Positions 30,462-37,562 of a stretch of DNA of 37,562 nt are shown here, piece by piece. The translations under genes were made by a program, and so were the position numbers. The notes under the pieces are model-generated. The model did no database searches. It saw only the letters and a program-made list of their open reading frames with translations, and had not been told where the DNA came from. The stretch covers positions 1 to 37,562 of the forward strand of contig WQWU01000023.1 of the NCBI GenBank assembly GCA_009785215.1, read 5' to 3'. This DNA is from Treponema sp. Its GTDB lineage: Bacteria > Spirochaetota > Spirochaetia > Treponematales > Breznakiellaceae. How positions within the stretch are numbered: position 1 is the stretch's first letter; every line of letters begins with the position of its first letter.

Positions 30462-33188
30462 ATGAAGAACTGGAAAAATCTCCTTATGGGTCTTGCTGCC
30501 GCTGTAATTTTTTCTTTATTTTATTTAGTTGGCGCGTTATCATCGCTCGAAGACCGGCTTTACGATTTCTTTCTTCGCTTTAGAGCAAACCGTGAACGTA
30601 CAGACAGCGTTGTTTTTCTCGATGTTGATGATCAGGCAATTGCTTTTTATGGATTTTTTCCGTGGCCGCGTTCCATTACAGCCGATGGGCTTTTACGCTT
30701 AAAAGAATATAATGCAAAAGCTGTAATTTTTGATATCGAATATATCGACCGCGGTCCGCAGGGAGTAGACAGCCTTTACCTTGAGCAGGGTCTTGGCCAC
30801 GATTTTGACCGCAGTTTTTCAGAAATCGATTCCATGATGCAGGATGTTTTATCCGCTTACGGCGCCGGCAGAATAGGACGCGGCGATTTGGCAAATTACA
30901 TACAACAGCTTTCCGGTTTTATAACAAGAGAAAAAAATACTCTTTACAATAAGGCTCAGGGAGTTGCGCGTGACAACGATATTTATCTTGCTCAGGCAAT
31001 AGCGCTTAACGGACGAAGCTGGTCAACTATCAATTTATGGAGTTACCCTTTAGACGGAGAACAGGCAGAACGCCGTTTAACTGCAGAAGATCGTTTTTCC
31101 TATCCTGTTAATGCTTCACCTAACGCTTTTACGGGAGAAGGCGCTGTTGATGTGTTACCTGCGCTTCCTATTTTTTCCAATGCCGCAAAAGGAGCAGGTT
31201 ATACAAATATAGTAATTGATAATGACGGAGTAAGAAGACGTGTTTTCCTAACGCAAAATGTTTACGACCACTGGTATTTACAATTGGCTTTTGCTCCTTT
31301 AGTTGATTTTTTCGGCAGTCCTGAAATTGTTCTGGAAAAGCGCAAGATGACAATTAAACAGGCAAAAATGCCGGACGGAGAAACAAGAGACATTGTTATT
31401 CCGCATGACAGCAGGGGAAGAATGCTGCTTGACTGGCCAAAGACAGATTATACAGAAAGTTATACTCACGTTTCTTTTTCCGATTTTAGCCTATTGGACA
31501 CAATAGAAGCGGAAATTATCAGATATACTCACGCATTGGAAGCTTCAGAGATTATTTACTTTTCTCAATTTGATACTTCATTAATTTTTATTCCGGTAGT
31601 ACTTCGTGAAATGATACAGCTTTTTGATGCATCGTATGAACTAAGAAACTTTGCCATGGAATATACCGATGATAATTCATTTGATCAATTTGTTAAATAC
31701 AGAAACATTGCTTATGAAATGTTAGGCGAAGTTCTTGCCGGAAATCCTGTAAAAGTTATTCAGGAATTATCTAATCAGTTAAAAATTGATTATCCTGAAT
31801 TGGCAGATCTTATAGAAGATGAAGCGGAATACATCAGTTTGCTTCTTTATACCCTGGAAACAAATTTAAACCGTTATTTGGAATTAAAGCAGTTTTTACA
31901 CGAAACATTACACGATAAATTTGTTATCATAGGCCGTGTAGATACAGGAACGACAGATTACGGAGCAAATCCGTTTTTTGGAAAATATATAAATGTAGGC
32001 ACACACGGCGTTGTTCTGGACACCATTCTTTCCGGTACATTTATTATTCCTGCAGATAACTGGATAAAAATAATTTTTATGTTAATTTTAATTCCATTTT
32101 TCTTTTTATTTACTGCAAAGCTTACTCCGGTTATCCGCGCTTCTGCAGGATTCGGCGCTGTATTAATAGTTTTTATAATAGCAGTTTTAATTTTCCGTTT
32201 TTCCGGTATTTTTATGGGGCCTCTTGGATTTACTCTGGCGATGATTTCTGCCATCATTATCCGCGAGATTATTTCTTATGCCAATTCTGAAAAAGAAAAA
32301 CAATTTATCCGTACTGCATTTTCTACCTATGTAAGCGGCGATGTTGTAAAAGAAATAATCGCAGATCCTTCGCGGCTTCAGCTTGGCGGAACCAAACATT
32401 ACATGACAGCAGTTTTTACCGATGTTAAAGGGTTTTCTACAATTTCAGAAAAACTCGGTGACCCTGCAAAACTTGTTAGCTTGTTAAATAAATACCTGGG
32501 TGCAATGAGTGATATTATTCTTGCCGAAAAAGGAACAATAGATAAATATATCGGCGATGCTATTGTTGCATTTTTTGGTGCGCCAATGCCAATGGAAGAT
32601 CATGCATTACGCGCATGCGTTTCTGCCATTGCAATGAAAAAGCTGGAAGTTGAATTAAATAAAACAATTATGGAACAGGAGCTTTCTCCTATTCCGCTTT
32701 TAACGCGCATTGGTATAAATACCGGTAATATGGTTGCAGGAAACATGGGAACTTCCAATAAGATGAATTATACAATTATGGGAAACGCTGTAAATCTTTC
32801 CGCGCGGCTGGAAGGCGTTAATAGTCAATACGGCACATGGATACTAACATCGGAAGAAACTGTAAAACAAACGGGAGATGCTTTGCTTTACCGCAAACTA
32901 GATCGTGTGCGTGTAGTCGGCATTAATGAACCTGTGCGTCTCTGCGAACTTATTGATATGGCGGACATTGCAAATGAACAGGATAAAAAAATGATTACAG
33001 TTTTTCACGAAGCACTGGATTATTTTGAAAAACGTGATTGGAAAAAAGCAATTGAAGGTTTTAATGAAGTTTTAGCTTTAAAACCGGGCGATGTACCTTC
33101 TACGATTTATCTTGACAGATTAAAGCAATTTTCTGTAACGCTGCCTAAAGAAAACTGGGATGGCGTTTATAATTTGACATCAAAGTAA
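30462..33188 (+). CDS. CHASE2-domain class III adenylate/guanylate cyclase
   Basis: 908 residues. An N-terminal membrane helix (about 7-28) is followed by a large extracytoplasmic CHASE2 sensor (about 30-540, with VVFLDVDDQAIAFYGFFPWPRS and KFVIIGRVDTGTTDYG). Three membrane helices follow (about 530-605). The cyclase catalytic domain is about residues 625-820: AVFTDVKGFSTISE with the first metal Asp, DKYIGDAIVAFFGAPMP with the second, and NYTIMGNAVNLSARLEG. A C-terminal tail has TPR-like helices (AIEGFNEVLALKPGDVPS). It should make cAMP or cGMP in response to an outside signal. Its stop lies between the asd -35 and start. Confidence 0.92.
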   Translation: MKNWKNLLMGLAAAVIFSLFYLVGALSSLEDRLYDFFLRFRANRERTDSVVFLDVDDQAIAFYGFFPWPRSITADGLLRLKEYNAKAVIFDIEYIDRGPQGVDSLYLEQGLGHDFDRSFSEIDSMMQDVLSAYGAGRIGRGDLANYIQQLSGFITREKNTLYNKAQGVARDNDIYLAQAIALNGRSWSTINLWSYPLDGEQAERRLTAEDRFSYPVNASPNAFTGEGAVDVLPALPIFSNAAKGAGYTNIVIDNDGVRRRVFLTQNVYDHWYLQLAFAPLVDFFGSPEIVLEKRKMTIKQAKMPDGETRDIVIPHDSRGRMLLDWPKTDYTESYTHVSFSDFSLLDTIEAEIIRYTHALEASEIIYFSQFDTSLIFIPVVLREMIQLFDASYELRNFAMEYTDDNSFDQFVKYRNIAYEMLGEVLAGNPVKVIQELSNQLKIDYPELADLIEDEAEYISLLLYTLETNLNRYLELKQFLHETLHDKFVIIGRVDTGTTDYGANPFFGKYINVGTHGVVLDTILSGTFIIPADNWIKIIFMLILIPFFFLFTAKLTPVIRASAGFGAVLIVFIIAVLIFRFSGIFMGPLGFTLAMISAIIIREIISYANSEKEKQFIRTAFSTYVSGDVVKEIIADPSRLQLGGTKHYMTAVFTDVKGFSTISEKLGDPAKLVSLLNKYLGAMSDIILAEKGTIDKYIGDAIVAFFGAPMPMEDHALRACVSAIAMKKLEVELNKTIMEQELSPIPLLTRIGINTGNMVAGNMGTSNKMNYTIMGNAVNLSARLEGVNSQYGTWILTSEETVKQTGDALLYRKLDRVRVVGINEPVRLCELIDMADIANEQDKKMITVFHEALDYFEKRDWKKAIEGFNEVLALKPGDVPSTIYLDRLKQFSVTLPKENWDGVYNLTSK

Positions 33189-33202
33189 ATTTTTGCTACT
33201 AT
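33174..33202 (+). promoter_or_regulatory. Promoter of the asd operon, inside the end of the cyclase gene
   Basis: Perfect TTGACA (33174-33179), 17-nt spacer, TACTAT (33197-33202) with extended TGC. The -35 is in the last codons of the cyclase gene. The leader is only about 13 nt and carries AAGGAG. Confidence 0.78.
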
Positions 33203-33221
33203 TGCTCATAAGGAGCAATTT

Positions 33222-34334
33222 ATGGCACAAGTACAAAAAATCCCGGTTGGAATACTGGGCGCTACAGGCATGGTTGGGCAGCAGTATATCACTCTTCTCA
33301 ATGATCACCCCTGGTTCGAGGTTCGCTTTGCGGCAGCCTCTCCAAGAAGCGCAGGAAAAAAATACTCAGAAGCTGTCGCAGGAAGATGGCAGTTAACTAA
33401 AACTTATGCTCCTCATGTCGGTAATATAATGGTAGAAGATGCCAACGATGTGAGCCGTGCAGCCGCGGCATTCAAAAAAGGCGAGTGCTCGTTTGTTTTT
33501 TCTGCGCTGGAAATGGGCAAAGACGAAACCAAAGCGCTGGAAGAACAATACGCCGCAGCAGGAATCCCTGTAATCTCGAACGCATCGGCTCACCGCTGGA
33601 CAGAAGATGTTCCTGTTTTAATTGCAGAGATCAATCCCGAGCATACCGATATTATCCCCATGCAGAAAAAATCGCGCGGATGGGATCGCGGTTTTATAGC
33701 CGTTAAACCTAACTGTTCGATACAAAGTTATATGAAGCCGATTCACGCACTTGCGCAGGCCGGTTACGAAGCAAAACGAATGTTTGTTAATACGATGCAG
33801 GCAGTTTCCGGCGCAGGTTATCCCGGCGTTCCAAGTTTAGATATGATCGATAATATCGTTCCATATATTGGCGGCGAAGAAGAAAAATCAGAAAAAGAAC
33901 CATTAAAAATATTTGGTTCGATAGATGGCGGCATTTTTAAAAACGCAGAGTTCCCAAAGATTTCGGCGCACTGTAATCGAGTGCCTGTTATCGATGGGCA
34001 TACAGCTTGTATTTCGCTTGAGTTTGGTGACAAAAAGCCATCATCAATGGAAGAAATCAAAAAAATCTGGGCGGCCTACAAGGGCTTGCCTCAGGATGCA
34101 GATTTACCATTTGCGCCGAAACAGCCAATCATCTACCGCGAAGAGGATAACCGTCCTCAGCCAAGAAAGGATCGTGATACCGACAAGGCTATGGCAGTAA
34201 CAATCGGACGCCTGCGTCCATGTAATTTATTTGATATCCGCTTTGTTGCGCTTTCGCATAACACTGTTCGCGGAGCAGCCGGCGGCGGGATCTTAAACGC
34301 AGAGTTACTAAAACACAAAGGATATCTTGTGTAA
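33222..34334 (+). CDS. asd: Aspartate-semialdehyde dehydrogenase
   Basis: 370 residues; the NADPH-dependent enzyme that converts aspartyl phosphate to aspartate semialdehyde, feeding DAP/lysine, threonine and methionine. Seen are the NADP-binding GILGATGMVGQQY, the catalytic Cys in VKPNCSIQSYM, and the His of VIDGHTACISLEFG. The length and NCSIQ motif fit the archaeal/fungal-type branch of the family. An AAGGAG site precedes the ATG. It is the first gene of asd-lysA-dapL; an element copy sits between it and lysA. Confidence 0.95.
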   Translation: MAQVQKIPVGILGATGMVGQQYITLLNDHPWFEVRFAAASPRSAGKKYSEAVAGRWQLTKTYAPHVGNIMVEDANDVSRAAAAFKKGECSFVFSALEMGKDETKALEEQYAAAGIPVISNASAHRWTEDVPVLIAEINPEHTDIIPMQKKSRGWDRGFIAVKPNCSIQSYMKPIHALAQAGYEAKRMFVNTMQAVSGAGYPGVPSLDMIDNIVPYIGGEEEKSEKEPLKIFGSIDGGIFKNAEFPKISAHCNRVPVIDGHTACISLEFGDKKPSSMEEIKKIWAAYKGLPQDADLPFAPKQPIIYREEDNRPQPRKDRDTDKAMAVTIGRLRPCNLFDIRFVALSHNTVRGAAGGGILNAELLKHKGYLV

Positions 34335-34339
34335 GACCT

Positions 34340-34450
34340 CTCGCGGAGACGCGGAGATCGCGGAGATCGCGGAGAAAAGAGAAGGTTGAAGAACACTTTC
34401 TCGTTCTTTCATTCCTCTCTGCGTTCTCTGCGCCCCTGCGCCTCTGCGAG
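34340..34450 (+). mobile_element. Empty short-form inverted-repeat element between asd and lysA
   Basis: Left arm from CTCGCGGAGACG (34340-34374, with ATCGCGGAG repeated), right arm 34416-34450 ending CTCTGCGAG, then ATAAAATGGAG. It has the same two distinguishable ends as the GxxExxY element but no gene. The arms would fold into a long imperfect hairpin in the operon mRNA, ending 17 nt before the lysA ATG. Confidence 0.7.
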
Positions 34451-34466
34451 ATAAAATGGAGATTAT

Positions 34467-35744
34467 ATGAACCAAAAGTATTTTCCACTGGATAAAGAAG
34501 CGCTGGAAGAAATAACTCAGCAGTTTCCAACTCCGTTTTATATTTATGACGAGAAGGCAATTATCGAGAATGTTCGCAGAATAAAAGCAGCGTTCTCATC
34601 TTTTCCTTCTTACAAAAATCATTTTGCAGTAAAAGCTTTACCTAACCCGTATATTCTTAAAATCTTTGCTGCAGAAGGATTCGGCGCAGACTGTTCAAGT
34701 TTGCCTGAACTTTTGTTAGCTGAAGCCGCAGGAATTAAAGGCGAAGACATCATGCTTACTTCCAACGAGACACCAACTGCGGAATATATAGCTGCAAAAA
34801 AAATGGGTGCAGTTATAAATCTTGACGACATTACCCACATTGATTTTCTGGAAAAAAATGTCGGCTTGCCGGAGTTAATTTCTTTTAGATATAATCCCGG
34901 CCCTTTAAAAGAAGGAAATGCCATAATCGGCAAGCCTGAAGAGGCAAAGTACGGTTTTACTCGTGAACATTTAATTAAAGGATACGCACTTTTAAAAGAA
35001 AAAGGCGTAAAACGTTTTGCCCTGCATACAATGGTGGCAAGTAACGAACTTTCTGTGCCGTACCATGTAGAAACAGCGCGTATGCTTTTTGAACTTGCGG
35101 TCGAGATTCACAGCAAAACCGGAGTGCGCTTAGAATTTATTAATCTTGGCGGAGGAATGGGTATACCGTATAAGCCGGATCAGGCTGCGATAGATTACGA
35201 AGCGTTAACTGCTGGAATTAAAAAAGCATATGACGAAGTTATTGTTCCTGCTGGTTTAGCGCCAATAGAAATTCGCACAGAATGGGGAAGGGTAGTAACT
35301 GGCCCCTACGGCTGGCTTGTAACACGCGCTGTTCACAAGAAAGAGATTTACCGCAACTTCATTGCTGTTGATGCATGTATGGCGGATTTAATGCGTCCTG
35401 CTTTGTATGATGCTTATCATCACATAACAGTACCGGGTAAGGAAGAAATGCCGTTATCGGAAGTGTACGATGTAGTTGGCAGTTTATGCGAGAACAACGA
35501 CAAGTTTGCGATTCAAAGGCAATTGCCAAAGATTGAAACCACTGCAGAGGGCGGTGATGATTTTGTTGTAATTCACGATGCAGGTGCGCACGGAAGAGCG
35601 ATGGGTTTTAACTATAACGGCAAACTCCGCTGCGGAGAACTGCTGTTACGTGAAGACGGAAGTGTGGTGGAAATACGCCGAGCCGAAACAATAGAGGATT
35701 ACTTCGCCACATTGGATATTAATGGCGTAAAGGATTTTAATTAG
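34467..35744 (+). CDS. lysA: Diaminopimelate decarboxylase
   Basis: 425 residues; the PLP enzyme that makes lysine from meso-diaminopimelate. It is a fold-type III alanine-racemase-like barrel plus a C-terminal beta domain. Seen are FAVKALPNPYILK with the PLP lysine, LGGGMGIPY, ETRTEWGR-like EIRTEWGRVV, and CENNDKFA with the substrate cysteine (VVGSLCENND). A GGAG site precedes the ATG at 7 nt; it is formed at the right edge of the inserted element. dapL follows after 9 nt. Confidence 0.95.
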   Translation: MNQKYFPLDKEALEEITQQFPTPFYIYDEKAIIENVRRIKAAFSSFPSYKNHFAVKALPNPYILKIFAAEGFGADCSSLPELLLAEAAGIKGEDIMLTSNETPTAEYIAAKKMGAVINLDDITHIDFLEKNVGLPELISFRYNPGPLKEGNAIIGKPEEAKYGFTREHLIKGYALLKEKGVKRFALHTMVASNELSVPYHVETARMLFELAVEIHSKTGVRLEFINLGGGMGIPYKPDQAAIDYEALTAGIKKAYDEVIVPAGLAPIEIRTEWGRVVTGPYGWLVTRAVHKKEIYRNFIAVDACMADLMRPALYDAYHHITVPGKEEMPLSEVYDVVGSLCENNDKFAIQRQLPKIETTAEGGDDFVVIHDAGAHGRAMGFNYNGKLRCGELLLREDGSVVEIRRAETIEDYFATLDINGVKDFN

Positions 35745-35753
35745 GAGAAAAAT

Positions 35754-36956
35754 ATGGTAACTAGAAATGCAAACATAGCTAATTTAAAAGCAGGGTATCT
35801 CTTTCCGGAGATTGCAAAGCGCAGGCGTGAGTTCGCTGCCGCTAACCCAGATGCAAAAATAATAAGCCTTGGTATCGGCAACACCACAGAACCAATTTTA
35901 CCTCATACTAATGCAGGTCTTGTAGAAGGTGCTAGAAAACTTGGCACAATAGAAGGCTATTCTGGTTATCAAGATGAAGGGCTTCCTGTGTTACGCGAAA
36001 AAATCTCAAAAGTTTTTTATAAAGGCAAGTTTGGTATAGACGAAATATTTATTTCTGACGGTTCAAAGTGCGACATTGGCAGATTGCAAGTACTTTTTGG
36101 AAGCGGCGTAAAAATTGCCGTGCAGGATCCTTCGTATCCTGTGTATGTAGACGGCTCTGTTATCGCAGGAGCAGCAGGTGGTTTTGCCGAAACTGGCTAT
36201 AAAGGCATTACGTATTTACCCTGCACGGCGGAAAACAATTTTTTCCCTAACCTTGATGTTATTCAGGCAAACAGCCTTATATATTTTTGTTCACCTAACA
36301 ATCCTACAGGAGCAGTCTCGGATCGCACTCAGCTTACGGCGCTTGTAAATACAGCAATAAATAAAGGCTGTATCATTATTTTTGACGCCGCGTACAGTGA
36401 ATTTATCCGTGACCCGTCATTGCCAAAATCAATTTACGATATTGAAAAAGCAGATCAGTGCGCTATCGAAACAAACTCGTTCTCAAAACCGGCAGGTTTT
36501 ACAGGCGTGCGTCTTGGCTGGGCAGTAGTGCCAAAGGCGCTCAAGTACGCAGGCGGCGAAAGTGTCAACGCAGACTGGGGGCGCATTGCAGGTACGATCT
36601 TTAACGGTGCATCGAACATTGCACAAGCTGGCGGTGTAGCAGCGTTAGACGAAGAAGGTTTAAAAGAAATGCGCGAATTAACAGATTTTTATTTAAGCAA
36701 CGCAAAACTGATAAGAGTAGCGCTTCAAAAACTTGATATACATTGCATTGGCGGCGATAACTCCCCGTACATTTGGGCGCACTTCCCCGGCAGAGACAGC
36801 TGGGAAGTCTTCGCAGAAATACTGGAAAAGTGCCATGTAGTTACTACACCTGGCGCAGGTTTTGGCCCTGCAGGACAAGGTTTTGTCCGCTTCTCGGCAT
36901 TTGGTCACAGAGCAGATGTAGAAGAAGCCTGCAGGCGGCTTAACACCCAGTTGTAA
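35754..36956 (+). CDS. dapL: LL-diaminopimelate aminotransferase
   Basis: 400 residues; a fold-type I PLP aminotransferase that makes LL-DAP directly from tetrahydrodipicolinate in one step, known in plants, chlamydiae and spirochaetes among others. Seen are LGIGNTTEPILPH, EGYSGYQDEGLPVLRE, FISDGSKCDIGRL, YFCSPNNPTGA and the PLP lysine in NSFSKPAGFTGVRLGW. An AGGAG site precedes the ATG. Together with asd and lysA it forms a compact DAP/lysine operon. No dapA or dapB is seen in this window. Confidence 0.95.
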   Translation: MVTRNANIANLKAGYLFPEIAKRRREFAAANPDAKIISLGIGNTTEPILPHTNAGLVEGARKLGTIEGYSGYQDEGLPVLREKISKVFYKGKFGIDEIFISDGSKCDIGRLQVLFGSGVKIAVQDPSYPVYVDGSVIAGAAGGFAETGYKGITYLPCTAENNFFPNLDVIQANSLIYFCSPNNPTGAVSDRTQLTALVNTAINKGCIIIFDAAYSEFIRDPSLPKSIYDIEKADQCAIETNSFSKPAGFTGVRLGWAVVPKALKYAGGESVNADWGRIAGTIFNGASNIAQAGGVAALDEEGLKEMRELTDFYLSNAKLIRVALQKLDIHCIGGDNSPYIWAHFPGRDSWEVFAEILEKCHVVTTPGAGFGPAGQGFVRFSAFGHRADVEEACRRLNTQL

Positions 36957-37106
36957 AAAGCTAACGTTTATCGGGTTGAAAAAAATTAAATTTCTTAAAA
37001 ACTTACTTGTTTTTCCCGTATTACTAGTTATAAGGCAAAATAAATATATTTGTCTTAAACTATTAAGTTTTTATAAAAAAATGTATTATTATAATTGGAG
37101 GAAAAG
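36957..37106 (+). promoter_or_regulatory. Promoter region of the MoxR-like gene
   Basis: 150 bp of AT-rich DNA with no terminator I can see after dapL. Candidate promoter: TTGTCT (37050-37055), 16 nt, TATAAA (37072-37077). Other -10-like matches are TATTAT (37084-37089) and TATAAT (37090-37095), so the exact choice is open. A GGAGG site precedes the ATG at 37107. Confidence 0.4.
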
Positions 37107-37562
37107 ATGGCAAAACAAAAAAATACTGCAATTTATGACTGGAACAAAAATCAATTGTACAAATTATTGTACGGTCTTTACCATACCAAAGTTCCTACAA
37201 TGATTTGGGGAAATCCCGGCGGCGGCAAGACAAGTACCGTCAATTTTATTGGAAAAAATTTAAATGTTCCAACTGTAATCCGATCCGGCAATAAGTCAGA
37301 TCCTGTCGATTTTTCTGGTATTCCTTATCTAATCGATTGTGTAAGTGCAGAAGGAGGAAAAGCTCTTAGGTATTCTGAGCCGAAATATGTTCAAATAATG
37401 AAAGAAAGTCCAAACGGCATTTTGTTTTTTGATGAGGTAACAACTTGTTCTCCTGTAATTCAAGTGGCTCTTTTGTCAATTATTCAGGATTGCCAATTTG
37501 GCGAGTTTGAAATACCTAAGTCGATTTTTAGAGTTGCTGCAGGAAATTATAACAATATAACA
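37107..37562 (+). CDS. MoxR-like AAA ATPase, 3' end cut by window
   Basis: 152 codons visible, MAKQKNTAIYDWNKNQLYKL at the start. An AAA-type ATPase domain: Walker A in WGNPGGGKTSTVNFIG, Walker B in GILFFDEVTT, and a sensor-1-like RVAAGNYNN at the edge. The layout fits the MoxR/AAA_5 group, chaperone-like ATPases that often act with a VWA-domain partner encoded next door; that partner would lie outside the window. A GGAGG site precedes the ATG. Confidence 0.8.
   Translation, partial: MAKQKNTAIYDWNKNQLYKLLYGLYHTKVPTMIWGNPGGGKTSTVNFIGKNLNVPTVIRSGNKSDPVDFSGIPYLIDCVSAEGGKALRYSEPKYVQIMKESPNGILFFDEVTTCSPVIQVALLSIIQDCQFGEFEIPKSIFRVAAGNYNNIT

Noticed and set aside
30332-30583. 83-codon open frame before the cyclase
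   Set aside because: Overlaps the start of the cyclase gene out of frame, and shows no recognisable protein features or ribosome site.
33201-33218. Hairpin ATTGCTC/GAGCAAT hiding the asd ribosome site
   Set aside because: The left arm overlaps the -10 and lies before the predicted start of transcription, so it would not be in the mRNA.
36976-37203. 75-codon open frame after dapL
   Set aside because: Lysine/tyrosine-rich AT-driven frame that overlaps the start of the MoxR-like gene in another frame; no ribosome site.

Overview
The window looks like a chromosomal segment of a gut-type spirochaete, most likely a Treponema from a plant-fibre-feeding host such as a termite. The evidence is two xylanase-type glycoside hydrolases (families GH11 and GH10), several spirochaete-type lipoproteins, a TvpA-like lipoprotein resembling the diversity-generating-retroelement (DGR) target of Treponema denticola, and LL-diaminopimelate aminotransferase. 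The species call is inference; no rRNA or tRNA gene is visible.

Layout. 1-535: the end of an XRE regulator, a paired-hairpin RNA-like element and a bidirectional terminator. 536-4299: minus-strand xylanase lipoprotein (GH11+CBM36), a dksA-like/DJ-1 pair and a DAG-kinase-type lipid kinase. 4300-11821: leuS, a GH10-like enzyme without signal peptide, a small membrane protein, a Nif3-like protein, lspA, and a divergent Aat-like transferase. 11859-15528: the conserved rpmH-rnpA-yidD-yidC-jag cluster. 15539-19517: a DUF6675-like protein, a DHH phosphoesterase, an HD-GYP-like protein and a GxxExxY gene bracketed by inverted repeats. 19558-26302: glyA, and divergently a five-gene envelope operon (secreted protein, barrel-like protein, FecR-domain protein, two Pmp-like lipoproteins). 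26303-30461: an accessory region with a duplicated leader, a TvpA-like gene with a DGR-type variable region, its broken paralogue, a PIN toxin-antitoxin pair and a DUF3800 gene. 30462-37562: a CHASE2 adenylate/guanylate cyclase, asd-lysA-dapL for DAP/lysine synthesis, and the start of a MoxR-like AAA ATPase.

Three things stand out. First, a dispersed inverted-repeat family (left end AAGA[C/G]CTCTCGC, right end GCGAGATAAAA) occurs as a long form carrying the GxxExxY nuclease-like gene, as short empty forms in front of lysA and of both TvpA-like copies, and as solo arms. It looks like a miniature mobile element with a candidate autonomous partner. One copy carries a 20-nt palindrome that its paralogue lacks, so a smaller mobile palindrome may also exist. 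Second, many genes have a -10 box only 5 to 8 nt before the start codon and no Shine-Dalgarno sequence, which points to widespread leaderless mRNAs, while genes inside operons have normal ribosome sites. Third, the TvpA-like lipoprotein is a probable DGR target whose reverse transcriptase must lie elsewhere.

All calls come from reading the sequence; no database search or folding program was run.
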